This document shows, one piece after another, positions 27,517 through 37,083 of a stretch of 59,719 bases of DNA. This DNA comes from Iodobacter sp. BJB302. Lineage in GTDB: Bacteria; Pseudomonadota; Gammaproteobacteria; Burkholderiales; Chitinibacteraceae. Within the stretch, counting starts at the first letter, position 1, and each line of letters opens with the position of its first letter. The stretch is from assembly GCF_002735645.1 (NCBI RefSeq), contig NZ_PDZG01000024.1, positions 1-59,719 on the forward strand, written 5' to 3'. A program made the position numbers and the translations under genes. Under the pieces are notes generated by a model. The model was not told the origin of the DNA, ran no database searches, and saw nothing but the letters and a program-made list of their open reading frames with translations.

Positions 27517-27624
27517 ATGAAAGCTGCAATAGTGATGGCCATGAAAGCAACACAAGCCACCCTTTTCGCTACACCCCCAGCCCAGAGCTGGTACTACCGC
27601 CAATATATGTTACTGGCGGCTTAA
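27517..27624 (+). CDS. Putative trpS leader peptide (35 aa, one Trp)
   Basis: A short open frame, MKAAIVMAMKATQATLF…AQSWYYRQYMLLAA, lies between moeB and trpS. It has a single Trp codon at 27589-27591, just before the first of four alternately pairing arms, and stops at 27622-27624, just after the second. That is the geometry of a classical attenuation leader. Internal in-frame ATGs (27535, 27541) could be the true start; no strong ribosome site is seen for any. One Trp is fewer than in known trp leaders, so the call is tentative. Confidence 0.45.
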   Translation: MKAAIVMAMKATQATLFATPPAQSWYYRQYMLLAA

Positions 27625-27667
27625 GCTCATTTTATTGAACAATGCCGCCGGTCCAGGCGGCATTGTT
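27596..27667 (+). promoter_or_regulatory. Candidate transcription attenuator upstream of trpS
   Basis: Four arms can be read. Arm 1 is 27596-27602 (ACCGCCA), arm 2 is 27613-27620 (CTGGCGGC), arm 3 lies at 27644-27651 (GCCGCCGG) and arm 4 at 27656-27661 (GGCGGC). Arms 3 and 4 are part of a perfect 12 bp hairpin, 27638-27649 with 27656-27667. Arm 2 can pair with arm 1 (6 bp) or with arm 3 (8 bp including one G-U), so the pairings exclude each other. A ribosome stalled at the Trp codon would cover arm 1, and one at the stop codon would cover arm 2. The terminal hairpin is not followed by a clean T run. Confidence 0.5.
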
Positions 27668-27721
27668 ATATCCACATACCCCATGGGCTCGGCGGCTTTA
27701 ATCCAAACAAGGATCGAGTAC

Positions 27722-28720
27722 ATGACTTCGCATATTATTCTGACTGGTGACCGAACAACTGGCCCGCTGCATTTAGGCCACTTTGTAGGTTCATTGCAAA
27801 ACCGCCTTGCCTTTCAGGACAAACATACACAATTTTTAATGTTGGCTGACGCCCAAGCACTGACCGATACCGATCATGATGTGGTACATCGCAATGTGCT
27901 TGAAGTAGCACTCGATTACCTCGCTGTTGGCCTTGATCCTGCTAAAAACACGATTTTTATTCAATCGCAGGTGCCGGAATTATCCGAGCTGACTTACTAC
28001 TTTATGAATCTGGTAACCGTTGCCCGCCTTGAGCGCAATCCTACGGTTAAAGAAGAAATTCGCCAAAAGAACTTCCAAAGGGATATTCCGGCCGGCTTTT
28101 TGGCCTACCCGGTAAGCCAGGCTGCAGATATCACGGCGTTTAAAGCCACAGCCGTTCCTGTAGGCGCCGATCAGGCCCCGATGATTGAGCAAACCAACGA
28201 GATTGTTCGCCGCTTTAATGCCATAGTGGGCAAAGATATTTTGCTCGAAACGCGCGCCATCATCCCGCAAACGGGCCGCCTGCCTGGGCCGGATGGTAAA
28301 TCTAAAATGAGTAAATCTCAGGGCAATGTGCTGCATTTATCGGCCAGCCCGGATGAAATTACTCAGTTTGTAAAAAGCATGTACACCGATTCCAAGCACT
28401 TAAAAATCAATGATCCGGGCCAGGTGGCTGGCAATGCCGTGTTTACTTTTCTGGATGCGTTTGAGGCGGATATCAGCTTTGTGGATGATTTAAAAGCCAA
28501 ATACCGCAAGGGTGGCCTGGCAGACTCGGTTATCAAGCAGCACCTGGAAGTACGCCTGCAAGAATTGATTGCCCCTATCCGCAATCGCCGCCTGGAGCTT
28601 GCAAAAGATCCGGCACATGTAATGCAGATTTTAAAAGCTGGCACAGCCCGTGCCCGCACCGTAGCGGCAGCCACTCTGGGCGAAGTCAAATCGGCACTGG
28701 AGTTGGACTATTTTAGCTAA
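27722..28720 (+). CDS. trpS: Tryptophanyl-tRNA synthetase
   Basis: Class I aminoacyl-tRNA synthetase charging tRNA-Trp. The 332 aa product starts MTSHIILTGDRTTGPLHLGH; the HIGH-type motif is PLHLGHFVG and the KMSKS motif is KSKMSKSQGN. AGGATCGAG precedes the ATG. The open frame 29 codons upstream runs through the leader hairpin and is not part of the protein. Family length is normal. An attenuator-like leader lies directly upstream. Confidence 0.96.
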   Translation: MTSHIILTGDRTTGPLHLGHFVGSLQNRLAFQDKHTQFLMLADAQALTDTDHDVVHRNVLEVALDYLAVGLDPAKNTIFIQSQVPELSELTYYFMNLVTVARLERNPTVKEEIRQKNFQRDIPAGFLAYPVSQAADITAFKATAVPVGADQAPMIEQTNEIVRRFNAIVGKDILLETRAIIPQTGRLPGPDGKSKMSKSQGNVLHLSASPDEITQFVKSMYTDSKHLKINDPGQVAGNAVFTFLDAFEADISFVDDLKAKYRKGGLADSVIKQHLEVRLQELIAPIRNRRLELAKDPAHVMQILKAGTARARTVAAATLGEVKSALELDYFS

Positions 28721-28795
28721 CTCAAATTTCACAGACTTAACAGCAACTCCACCAGCTTAATAAAACCCAAGTCTTGAAATGCGGGCGTTTAAGAG

Positions 28796-28880
28796 TGCAC
28801 GGAGGATCACAGAGAAAAACATCAGCAAGTAAAGTTTTCTCCGTGAATCTTCGTGTTCTCTGTGCTCTCTGCGTTTTAAG
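28796..28880. repeat. Short dispersed repeat (CACAGAGAACACG type)
   Basis: Read on the minus strand this gap contains GCACAGAGAACACGAAGATT, followed by CACGGAGAAAAC. It matches the segment at 53285-53330 and, more briefly, 44519-44545 on the plus strand. It lies between the converging trpS and tatD genes. No coding capacity is evident. Confidence 0.6.
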
Positions 28881-28903
28881 ATCTGGTTTTTTTATATTTT
28901 CAA

Positions 28904-29665
28904 TTACAGTAATCCCGGCAACACGGCCCTTGCATTGGCGCATGTGGCGGCGGCTAATTCTTCAAGGCTGATCCCGCGTAACTCTGCCAGCACCTCCGCC
29001 ATTCTGACGAGTTCGCCGGGTTGATTGCGCTGGCGGTCCAGCCAGGCTGGCGGAATATCCGGGGCATCGGTTTCCATTACCAGTGCTTCTAAGGGTAAAT
29101 CACGGGCCAGTTTGCGTATCCGCTGCGAGCCTGAATAAGTCATCGCCCCGCCAAACCCCAGCTTAAACCCTAGCGAAATAAACACCTCGGCCTGTTGCAC
29201 GCTGCCATTAAAGGCGTGGGCAATGCCGCCCTTAACCCGCCATTTACGCAAATATTTAAGCAGCGGATCCTGAGCGCGGCGCAGATGCAGCAGCACCGGC
29301 AGATCGAAATCCCGTGCCAGCTTCAGCTGGGCTTCCAGTAGCTCAACCTGCCTTGTAGCATCCAAATTGGGCACATAAAAATCCAGCCCAATCTCACCCA
29401 CCGCCACCGGCTGATGCTGCTCCAGATAATGCTGCAAAGTCAGCAAATGCTCATCCCGATGCACCGCCGTATAAATCGGGTGCAGGCCAAAAGCCGGAAA
29501 ACAGCCATAGCGGGTGCGCATCGCCAGCGCATCGGCAAAAGTCGCCTCGCTCACCGCAGGCACCACAATCTGCTTAACCCCAGCCAGCCTTGCTGCCGCC
29601 GCCACCTCATCCCGGTCTGCGGCAAATTCCGGGGCATCCAGATGGCAATGAGTGTCTATCCACAT
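28904..29665 (-). CDS. TatD family metal-dependent hydrolase/DNase
   Basis: A 253 aa TIM-barrel amidohydrolase-type enzyme; characterised members are 3'-5' DNases used in repair or RNA quality control. Metal ligands are visible: THCHLD at the N-terminus (His6, His8), GEIGLDFY (Glu), LLHLRRAQD, GIAHAFNGS and METDAPDIPPAW (Asp). It is most like the YjjV/TatD group. It converges on trpS across a repeat-filled gap. Confidence 0.93.
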   Translation of the reverse strand: MWIDTHCHLDAPEFAADRDEVAAAARLAGVKQIVVPAVSEATFADALAMRTRYGCFPAFGLHPIYTAVHRDEHLLTLQHYLEQHQPVAVGEIGLDFYVPNLDATRQVELLEAQLKLARDFDLPVLLHLRRAQDPLLKYLRKWRVKGGIAHAFNGSVQQAEVFISLGFKLGFGGAMTYSGSQRIRKLARDLPLEALVMETDAPDIPPAWLDRQRNQPGELVRMAEVLAELRGISLEELAAATCANARAVLPGLL

Positions 29666-29834
29666 AGAGTATTGTCCTTTAGCAGCAGCCCCTTGATCGA
29701 AACCACGGGCCGCTTATTTCTCGTATCGCGGCTTCAATGGGGATTTAAGCCCTATGCTAGGAGAGTGCTTATTAAGTTGTGGCTTACAAAAGCTAAATAA
29801 CTTAGCAGCGATCGGAAGCCCTACTGCGCCAGCA

Positions 29835-30851
29835 TCACCACCAAACCGGCTCTGCCTCCAGCTCTACGCCAAATTTCTCTTTCACATCGGCTTGTACGGC
29901 GGCGGTGAGATTGGCTATGTCGTTTTGCGTTGCGCCGCCATGATTCACCAGCACCAGCGCTTGTTTCTGGTACATACCTGCCGGCCCCAGCTGACGGCCT
30001 TTCCAGCCAGCGCGCTCAATCAGCCAGCCTGCGGCCAGTTTGTAATGATCTGGCCCTGCAGGATAAGAAACCAGCTCCGGGTGCTCGGCCAGCACCTGCC
30101 CGCGCAGCTCAGCCGCCACGACCGGGTTTTTAAAAAAGCTGCCCGCATTACCAATTACCGCCGGATCAGGCAATTTGCGCTGGCGGACATTAATCACCGC
30201 CTGAGCCACGGCGCTGGCCGACAGAGGCAAGTCCAGCGCGGCCAGCTCCTGCCCTATATCGCCATAATTCGTTTTAATGCTGGCAGACTTTGCTAATTTA
30301 AAGACAACTTCGCCGATCAGCCATTTGCCCGCTTCGGCCTGCTTAAAACAGCTGTCCCGATAGGAAAACTGGCATTCTGCTGCGCTAAATACGCGGGCAT
30401 GGCCATCTGCAAGGCTATAGGCTGTTAGCTCATACAGGCAATCTTTAACTTCCACGCCATAAGCGCCAATATTTTGCACCGGCGCGGCCCCTACTGTACC
30501 GGGGATCAGCGATAAGTTTTCTAAGCCGGCCCAGCCCCGCGCTAAGGTCCAGCTTACAAAGTCATGCCAGTTTTCACCGCCTGCTGCAGCGACATACCAT
30601 GCTTCATCGTCTTCCCTCAGTAAACGGCGCCCTTTCAAAGCAACAGCAATCACCAGGGCATTGATTTGCTCAGGCAAAACCAAATTACTGCCGCCGCCCA
30701 GAACACGCCATGGCAGCGCTTTTAAGCCAGGGTTCTGACAGAGTTCAAATAATTGGGCGGAATCAGTCAGCGGAAGAAAATGGCTGGCAACGGCGGGCAA
30801 ACCGAGGGTATTAGCGTTTTTCAGATCAAAATTATATTGAATGGGCAACAT
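29835..30851 (-). CDS. murB: UDP-N-acetylenolpyruvoylglucosamine reductase
   Basis: Peptidoglycan precursor enzyme: an FAD protein that reduces UDP-GlcNAc-enolpyruvate to UDP-MurNAc with NADPH. The 338 aa product starts MLPIQYNFDLKNANTLGL and has FAD-binding motifs RVLGGGSNLV and PGTVGAAPVQNIGAYGVE, the substrate Tyr region of type I MurB, the proton-donor Ser in NAGSFFKNP, and a C-terminal Glu (ELEAEPVWW). It stands apart from the mur cluster, as is often seen. Confidence 0.96.
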   Translation of the reverse strand: MLPIQYNFDLKNANTLGLPAVASHFLPLTDSAQLFELCQNPGLKALPWRVLGGGSNLVLPEQINALVIAVALKGRRLLREDDEAWYVAAAGGENWHDFVSWTLARGWAGLENLSLIPGTVGAAPVQNIGAYGVEVKDCLYELTAYSLADGHARVFSAAECQFSYRDSCFKQAEAGKWLIGEVVFKLAKSASIKTNYGDIGQELAALDLPLSASAVAQAVINVRQRKLPDPAVIGNAGSFFKNPVVAAELRGQVLAEHPELVSYPAGPDHYKLAAGWLIERAGWKGRQLGPAGMYQKQALVLVNHGGATQNDIANLTAAVQADVKEKFGVELEAEPVWW

Positions 30852-30900
30852 GGGGAGATCAGATCAAATCAGCAAAGTGGGGATTATCCCCCACTCAGGC

Positions 30901-30932
30901 AAAAAAAACCCCCATGCCTGAGCATGAGGGTT
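30901..30932 (-). terminator. Intrinsic terminator after the chitinase gene
   Basis: On the minus strand AACCCTCATGC pairs with GCATGGGGGTT around a short loop and is followed by eight T. It lies about 50 bases past the chitinase stop. Confidence 0.9.
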
Positions 30933-30979
30933 AAAAGTCTAGCTAGCTTGCTAATTTCACTGACTAGATTTTTTGAGTC

Positions 30980-32914
30980 TTACTGACGCACCTTGCTCAT
31001 TGCATTCATCAATGTGCCGGTGCTGTCATCACCATCAAGCGACCAGCTGAATGCGCCGCCCAAACCATTGGCTTTAACATAATCAAGCTTGGTCTGAATC
31101 ACATCGGTTGTATCGTAAGACCAGAATGTATTGCCATCGTATTTCCATGACTGCTTGGTAACTGGATGAACATATACAGAGCCAGCCGCGTTTTTCAGAA
31201 CGCGATAGTCTTCAATCCCGGCTTCGTATGTACCCTTAGCCGGGCCTGTTGCAGACTGATACAAGCCATTGTTGACATTAGGCACGCCCGTCCAGCCACG
31301 GCCGTAGAAAGGAATACCTAATACGATCTTGCTGGCTGGTGCGCCTGCTGCAATCAGGTTTTTCACTGCGCTGTCGATATTGTATTGCGCTGCTAAACCT
31401 GGTTTACCTGTTTTAGGATCGATATAACGCGGGCTGGCAGGATCATTGTAAAGATGCGACTGGAAGTCTGTCGGCCCCTTAGCATCCCATCCGCCATTGA
31501 AGTCGTATGACATCAGATTGATCCAATCCAGATACTTGCTGTACTCACCCGGCTCGGTCATGGCAATTTTTTCAGCCCCTGCACCAATCGCTACAGTCAG
31601 ACCATACTTCTTGCCTGTTGTTGCGGTAAGCGCATCCAGCTGAGCACGGAATTCTTTCAGCAGCAGGGTGTTATTTTGCTTATCGTTAGGTGAAACGGTA
31701 TTGGTGCCAATCCCTTGTACGCCCGGGTATTCCCAATCGATATCAATCCCGTCGAATACGCCAGCAGCCGTGCCTTTACCACCGGCATTAGAGCCTGCAT
31801 CAAATGGAATATTGCCCTTGATGTAAAGATCGATACAACTGGAAACCAGTTGCTTGCGGCTTGCATCGGTAGCAGCAGCATTCGAGAACCACTTAGACCA
31901 GGTCCAGCCACCTAAAGAAATAAACACTTTAAGGTTAGGGTTTTTGGCTTTCAGTTTTTTAAGCTGGTTAAAGTTACCTTTCAAGCCACCTTTGCCATCT
32001 TCGCCCCAAACATCACCCACACCATCCACGGAATCACTTGCGCCGAAACCTTTCTGGAAGTCGGCCCAGCCATCGCCACCGTCTTGCGAGCCATTTTCTG
32101 CCTTAGTCACGATGCCGCATTCGTAGCCGCCATTTTTGGCATAGATATTACCAAAGGCATAGTTCAGGAAAGTCATCTTCGCCGCGGAGCCGCTGGTCTG
32201 AACATGTTTCACCAGATAGCCACGATCGTAAATGCCCCACTGTGCAAAGTAAGACCCAACTTGCGTGCTGCCTGATGGTGTTGGTGCAGGTGTTGGTGTA
32301 GGAACAGGCGTTGGTACCGGAGTTGGAACAGGTGTTGGTACTGGTGTCGGCACCGGAGTTGGAACAGGCGTTGGTACTGGTGTCGGCACCGGAGTAGGAA
32401 CAGGCGTTGGTACTGGTGTCGGCACCGGAGTTGGAACAGGCGTTGGCACTGTTGAGCAGGCACCTAAATCCAGCCATGGCTTACCTGCGCCCACATTGGT
32501 CGTTGGGTCATCGCCCTGAGTCCACCACTGTGCTTTGTAGTTACGGCCTTTATAAGTAACCGATTGCCCGCCCGTATAGGCTGTCGTTGCTGTCCATGTT
32601 TGGTAGCAAGCCGATGGCGCTGGTGTAGGAGCAGGCGTTGGAACTGGCGTTGGGCCTGGTGTAGGAACAGGAGTTGGCGTAGGCACGGGAGTAGGTGCTG
32701 GTGTTGGTGTACCCGATTGCAAAGCCCATGGGCCCCACTGATCTGCACCAGGCACATTACCCTTAGTCCACCATTGTGCTTTCCAATCCTTACCACCGTA
32801 GCTCACCACTTCTCCACCGGTATAGGTGGTTGCAGCATCCCAGGCGGGTGCCGCAAACGCTTGCATCACAATAAACGCAGCAGGAATTGCTGCTAAACGA
32901 CTGTAGTTCGACAT
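30980..32914 (-). CDS. Secreted GH18 chitinase with two chitin-binding modules
   Basis: Hydrolyses chitin outside the cell. The ~644 aa product starts [20 protein letters not shown] (signal peptide); GGAG lies 9 bases upstream of this ATG and an ATG five codons earlier is also open. Order: CBM5/12-type module (about 24-68, [26 protein letters not shown] as two blocks), Pro-Thr linker, second CBM5/12 module (about 103-150, with flanking Cys), a long PTPV repeat linker (about 155-215), then the GH18 barrel with SLGGWTWS and the catalytic [10 protein letters not shown] motif. Trp-rich substrate loops ([17 protein letters not shown]) are intact. It is transcribed alone, behind a long A/T-rich upstream region. 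Confidence 0.95.
   Translation of the reverse strand: MSNYSRLAAIPAAFIVMQAFAAPAWDAATTYTGGEVVSYGGKDWKAQWWTKGNVPGADQWGPWALQSGTPTPAPTPVPTPTPVPTPGPTPVPTPAPTPAPSACYQTWTATTAYTGGQSVTYKGRNYKAQWWTQGDDPTTNVGAGKPWLDLGACSTVPTPVPTPVPTPVPTPVPTPVPTPVPTPVPTPVPTPVPTPVPTPVPTPVPTPTPAPTPSGSTQVGSYFAQWGIYDRGYLVKHVQTSGSAAKMTFLNYAFGNIYAKNGGYECGIVTKAENGSQDGGDGWADFQKGFGASDSVDGVGDVWGEDGKGGLKGNFNQLKKLKAKNPNLKVFISLGGWTWSKWFSNAAATDASRKQLVSSCIDLYIKGNIPFDAGSNAGGKGTAAGVFDGIDIDWEYPGVQGIGTNTVSPNDKQNNTLLLKEFRAQLDALTATTGKKYGLTVAIGAGAEKIAMTEPGEYSKYLDWINLMSYDFNGGWDAKGPTDFQSHLYNDPASPRYIDPKTGKPGLAAQYNIDSAVKNLIAAGAPASKIVLGIPFYGRGWTGVPNVNNGLYQSATGPAKGTYEAGIEDYRVLKNAAGSVYVHPVTKQSWKYDGNTFWSYDTTDVIQTKLDYVKANGLGGAFSWSLDGDDSTGTLMNAMSKVRQ
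32301..32450. repeat. 36 bp tandem repeat in the chitinase linker
   Basis: Units at 32325-32360, 32361-32396 and 32397-32432 are nearly identical, with a half unit after them and a 24-base variant before. Each unit encodes three PTPV motifs on the minus strand. The near identity at third codon positions points to recent expansion rather than selection on the protein alone. Confidence 0.9.
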
Positions 32915-32929
32915 AAAGGGAGTCTCCAT

Positions 32930-33674
32930 CCTCTTTAGACTGATTGGCGTTATTCACGCATCTCAACTGGTATTAGCGCCTTCCTACAAGCTGTCAATTC
33001 TGCGAAAGCTTCACCTGTATTCAGAGCAGTATCAAGCCAATTCTCTTTGTAACCGGTCATGATGGGTTTCATTACTCACCATTCTATTTTTCTTGTCAAG
33101 CCCTCAATTGTGAATAAAAAAATGCTCTGCTGCTTTCACTGCAAAACAGCCTGCTTTAACTACATAGCCAGGTATCATAATCATTGACGCAATGCAGCAT
33201 TTTATTCAGGAAACTCCGTTTTCAATCAAAAATAGCGTTATTCACAAATATTGCGTTGCAGCATAATTTTTATTTTTTGTAATTTATATGATTTTATTGG
33301 TGTAGTTTTCGCACAAGAATTACACAAATATTTCAATATAAACCTGTGTGTTTAGCAAAAAAAGTATACATTAAACTGCTTATACTGAATATTTGCTTTC
33401 TTGAGCCATACACAACAATTCCATATTTGTAATTAAATGCAACAAGCTCCTTCCGTCCTATCAGACGCCCTTGCTAAAAGAGGCAATTGCAATAATTGGT
33501 ATTAACTGGAATGAAATATTGATTTAAAAGAAAACAGCAGAAAACATCACAAGCTATAAAAAAACTATTTAAGTAAAAAATAAGAAAGAAATTAATTATT
33601 TTTTTAAATATTTTTTATATTTAATCTTTCTTATTTAGAAAGATTAAAAAATGGGATAACTGCACTTTGCAGCA
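32930..33674. other. A/T-rich non-coding gap upstream of the chitinase
   Basis: About 745 bases with no plausible gene on either strand. The part next to the chitinase (33000-33420) should contain its promoter and control sites, though no operator could be named. Near 33621-33646 TAATCTTTCT/AGAAAGATTA forms a 10 bp hairpin that may end the leftward gene at 33675. The stretch 33530-33660 is strongly A/T-rich with poly-A and poly-T runs. Confidence 0.6.
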
Positions 33675-34166
33675 TCAGGGACGATTACCCAAATTCCAGC
33701 GCGCGCAATACCACTTGGTTTGGTCATTCGGAAGACCGACCAAAACGCTGCCAAATTTGGACAGATAACGAGGATATTTCCCCGCCAAGGGAACAAACAC
33801 AAAACCCATGCTCGCTTCGATATTCTTGCGCACGGTTTCGATTTGATTAGGAATCAGCGCCCCCACCATCAAGGCACCCGAGCTGGGCAAGCTCACAAAT
33901 ACTTCGCTTACCGTATTGCCGCCCAGTGAGGCATTTTGTGCTTCAAACCACTCTGCCTCTCCCCATACCCGCAGAGGGTCGCCCAAATACTGCCGGAAAT
34001 AACTGCGCCACCATTCATTCGACCATTCACTGCGGCAAGACAAAGCCGCCTCCATCTTATCGCCAAAATGGGTAGGCAATTTACCTGCTGCTGCAGCGGG
34101 CAAAGCCATGCAGAGCAGCAGAGTAAGCACTAAATAGCGGCAGGTGGTGGCTTTCAATGCAGACAT
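33675..34166 (-). CDS. Secreted protein of unknown function
   Basis: A 163 aa product with a good signal peptide (CRYLVLTLLLCMALPAAAA, cleavage near residue 27) and no membrane segment after it. The mature part has two cysteines (about 44 and 153) that could form a disulfide, an aromatic-rich segment (SNEWWRSYFRQYLGDPLRVWGEAEWF) split across two blocks, and a C-terminal WYCARWNLG. I do not recognise the family. It is flanked by ppc upstream and the chitinase control region downstream, with no sign of an operon. Confidence 0.75.
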   Translation of the reverse strand: MSALKATTCRYLVLTLLLCMALPAAAAGKLPTHFGDKMEAALSCRSEWSNEWWRSYFRQYLGDPLRVWGEAEWFEAQNASLGGNTVSEVFVSLPSSGALMVGALIPNQIETVRKNIEASMGFVFVPLAGKYPRYLSKFGSVLVGLPNDQTKWYCARWNLGNRP

Positions 34167-34261
34167 TGCCCTGAAGAATCAATATGCGGTGAGTAATGAA
34201 AAAGTTCATACAAGCTTATTTTAGCCTGACAAACTAGCACAGGCTAAATCCACAAGCAAAA

Positions 34262-34298
34262 AAAAGCTGGGTTACGTATTACACGCCAGCCCAGCTTC
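34262..34298 (-). terminator. Intrinsic terminator after ppc
   Basis: On the minus strand AAGCTGGG pairs with CCCAGCTT around an 18-base loop and is followed by a long T run (34257-34265 read in reverse). It is placed 20 bases past the ppc stop. Confidence 0.75.
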
Positions 34299-34317
34299 TT
34301 ATCAGTTATTGCACGTC

Positions 34318-37083
34318 TTAACCGCTATTACGCAAACCCGCCGCAATGCCGTTAATCGTTAAATGCACCGCATGCTGTACATCTTCACTCGCCTCACCAC
34401 TGCGCAGGCGTTTGAGCAGCTCAACCTGCAGGTGATTCAGCGGGTCAAGATAAGGCAGGCGGTTATCCAGGCTGCGGGCCAGCATTGGGTTATCAGCCAG
34501 CAGCTCACCATGCTTGGAAATCGCTTGTACCGCATCTACGGTACGCTGCCATTCTGCTTTAATCCGCGTAAAGATACGCTGTGCCAGCTCCTGATCCTGA
34601 ACCAGCTCAGAGTAACGGGCCGCAATCGCAATATCCGATTTAGCCAGCACCATATCCATATTAGAGATCGTGGAGTTAAAGAACGGCCAGTCACGATAAA
34701 GCTGCTGCAACAGCGCCAAACCTTCATCGCCTGCTTCTTTAAGGTACTCGCTGATTGCAGTACCAAAGCCATACCAGCCCGGCAACATTAAGCGGCACTG
34801 GCTCCATGAGAATACCCAAGGAATGGCACGCAAATCGCCGATGCTGTTGGTGCTCTTACGCGCTGCCGGGCGGGAGCCGATATTCAGGCTCGGAATCTCG
34901 TTAATCGGAGTAGCTTCGCGGAAATAGGTAATAAAATCAGGCGTTGCGTACACCAAATCACGGTAAGCCTGATAGGCGCTCAGACTGAGCTTTTCCATCA
35001 GCTGACGGCGTTCCATCACATCATTCAGTGGGGGCGAAGCCTCTGGGAAACTGGCTTCCAGTGTGGCGGCAATCAGGATTTCCAAATTACGGCGCCCTAC
35101 TTCGCGATCGGCATACTTGGCGGTAATCACTTCGCCCTGCTCGGTAATCCGAATCTGGCCATTCACTGAACCAGCAGGCTGGGCCAGGATCGCATCGTGC
35201 GCCGGGCCACCACCACGGCCAACTGTACCGCCACGGCCATGGAACAGACGCATTTTAAAGTTAGCGGCCTGAAATACTTCAACCAGCGTGAGTTCTGCTT
35301 TATACAGCTCCCAGTTGGAGGTCAGATAACCACCGTCTTTATTCGAATCCGAATAACCCAGCATCACTTCCTGCACATTATCCCGGCAGCCCAAAAGATT
35401 ACGCCACTGTGGGATTGCAAACAGCTCGGTCATGATTTTGCCTGCACTGCGCAAATCAGGAATGGTTTCGAATAAAGGAATGATATTAATTTTGGAAGAC
35501 AGCTTAGGCGCAAGCTGCACCAGGCCCACTTCCTTCATCAGCACGGCCACTTCCAGCATATCCGAAACCGAATCACAGTTAGAGATAATGTAATTAGGCA
35601 GTACCGATGCGCCGTAGCGCGCTTGCACTTCGCTTGCGGCGCGATAAATATCCAGCTCTTTTTGCACATCTTCGCTGTATTCAACGTAGGCCGAAGTCAA
35701 AGGCCGGGCGCTGGATAATTCACGCAGCAGCACCGCACGGCGCGATGCTTCATCCAGACGCATATATTCTTCAAGGCCTGCATGGGTAAACAGCTCGGAA
35801 ATCACTTTTTCATGCATGCCGGAATACTGGCGCATATCCAGCGGTGCTAGATAGAAGCCAAACACCGATACCGCACGCTGCAAACGGCGCAAACGGCCAT
35901 TGGCCAGAAGTGCTGCGCCATGCGCTTTAAGCGAGGACGCAATCACGGCTAAATCATCCAGCAGCTCTTGCGCATTCGCATATTCAGCCGCATTGGCCAC
36001 ATCGTGCAACTGATGATGGAAAGTGCCAATTTTAACCGCAGTAGCAAAAATACGCGCCCGCACGGCAGAGACAGCCAGGCGATATGGCTCTTCTGATTTA
36101 CGGTCTTTCTCATCTGTGGCCGAATTGGCCAGGGCCTGCAAAGCAGAATCCACATCCACAATCCGTGTGGACATCGATAATTCGTTTTCCAGCTTCATGC
36201 ACTGCTGGTAATAGTAATCTAAAGCAATACCAGACTGACGCGACACGGCGTAGCGCAATACATCGCCCGTTACAAAAGGATTACCGTCGCGGTCACCGCC
36301 AATCCAGCTGCCTACCTGAATAAAGTTAGGCAGGCTGATGCTCTGCTCACAGAGCCCTGCCAGCTTGTCTTCCAAATCCAGATAAAGCCGTGGCAGTTCG
36401 TGCAGGAAAGTATTGCGGAAATACGCAGCACCGTTTTCAATCTCGTCCTGAACAGTCAGCTTAAAAGTACGAATTTCGCGGGTTTGCCACAGCGCCAGCA
36501 AGACACGCTCCAGAGCCGCTTTATTATCGCTTAACTCTTCAGGCGTCATGGCATAGCGATCGCGCTCGGCTAAGAGCTGCGCCACAGCACGGTGGGAATC
36601 CAGGATGGTCTTGCGCTTTACTTCAGTTGGGTGAGCCGTCAGCACGGGGGCAATTAAGCTTTCACCCAGCATGGAAATAATTTCTGCGGCCTTAACACCT
36701 CTGCCTGTTAAGGTATTAATCGCTGCTGCAATACTGCCGCGCTGAGGGCCGGAGCCCGCAATCTTATGCGCGCGGCGGCGGCGATTATGGTGTAAATCTT
36801 CAGCAATATTAGACAGGTGCGAAAAATAACCAAAACCACGCACCAAGGCAACGGTGGTGGCTGGATCCAGACCAGATAAAGATTTGGCAAGCATTTTACC
36901 CGCTTCCGGATTGCTGCCTTGCACATAGGACAGAGCGAGTTCACGAATGGACTCTATCTGCTCGGCAGTAGCAATCCCTGCTTGCTCGCGAATGGTCGCA
37001 GCGAGTAGTTCAGCGAGTAATTCAAGATCCCGTTTAAGGGGCAGATCTTTATCAGCAATCGTTTCGAGTACGGGCATCAGCAA
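34318..37083 (-). CDS. ppc: Phosphoenolpyruvate carboxylase
   Basis: Replenishes the TCA cycle by carboxylating PEP to oxaloacetate. The 921 aa product has the catalytic His motif VLTAHPTEVKRKT, the GIGGDRDGNPFVT-like element (IGGDRDGNPFVTGD), the LGYSDSNKDGG motif, the glycine-rich FHGRGGTVGRGGGP loop, and the conserved C-terminus ITINGIAAGLRNSG-like (LTINGIAAGLRNSG). Full length for a proteobacterial enzyme. Single-gene unit with its own terminator. Confidence 0.97.
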   Translation of the reverse strand: MLMPVLETIADKDLPLKRDLELLAELLAATIREQAGIATAEQIESIRELALSYVQGSNPEAGKMLAKSLSGLDPATTVALVRGFGYFSHLSNIAEDLHHNRRRRAHKIAGSGPQRGSIAAAINTLTGRGVKAAEIISMLGESLIAPVLTAHPTEVKRKTILDSHRAVAQLLAERDRYAMTPEELSDNKAALERVLLALWQTREIRTFKLTVQDEIENGAAYFRNTFLHELPRLYLDLEDKLAGLCEQSISLPNFIQVGSWIGGDRDGNPFVTGDVLRYAVSRQSGIALDYYYQQCMKLENELSMSTRIVDVDSALQALANSATDEKDRKSEEPYRLAVSAVRARIFATAVKIGTFHHQLHDVANAAEYANAQELLDDLAVIASSLKAHGAALLANGRLRRLQRAVSVFGFYLAPLDMRQYSGMHEKVISELFTHAGLEEYMRLDEASRRAVLLRELSSARPLTSAYVEYSEDVQKELDIYRAASEVQARYGASVLPNYIISNCDSVSDMLEVAVLMKEVGLVQLAPKLSSKINIIPLFETIPDLRSAGKIMTELFAIPQWRNLLGCRDNVQEVMLGYSDSNKDGGYLTSNWELYKAELTLVEVFQAANFKMRLFHGRGGTVGRGGGPAHDAILAQPAGSVNGQIRITEQGEVITAKYADREVGRRNLEILIAATLEASFPEASPPLNDVMERRQLMEKLSLSAYQAYRDLVYATPDFITYFREATPINEIPSLNIGSRPAARKSTNSIGDLRAIPWVFSWSQCRLMLPGWYGFGTAISEYLKEAGDEGLALLQQLYRDWPFFNSTISNMDMVLAKSDIAIAARYSELVQDQELAQRIFTRIKAEWQRTVDAVQAISKHGELLADNPMLARSLDNRLPYLDPLNHLQVELLKRLRSGEASEDVQHAVHLTINGIAAGLRNSG

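Noticed and set aside
29754-30296. 180-codon frame antisense to murB
   Set aside because: Overlaps murB and has no ribosome site or protein-like pattern.
32301-32450. Possible CRISPR array
   Set aside because: The units are head-to-tail without unique spacers and are in frame inside the chitinase gene.
32265-32519. Gly-Thr-Gly-Val repeat protein on the plus strand
   Set aside because: Antisense reading of the chitinase Pro-Thr linker repeats; repeats make long open frames on all strands.
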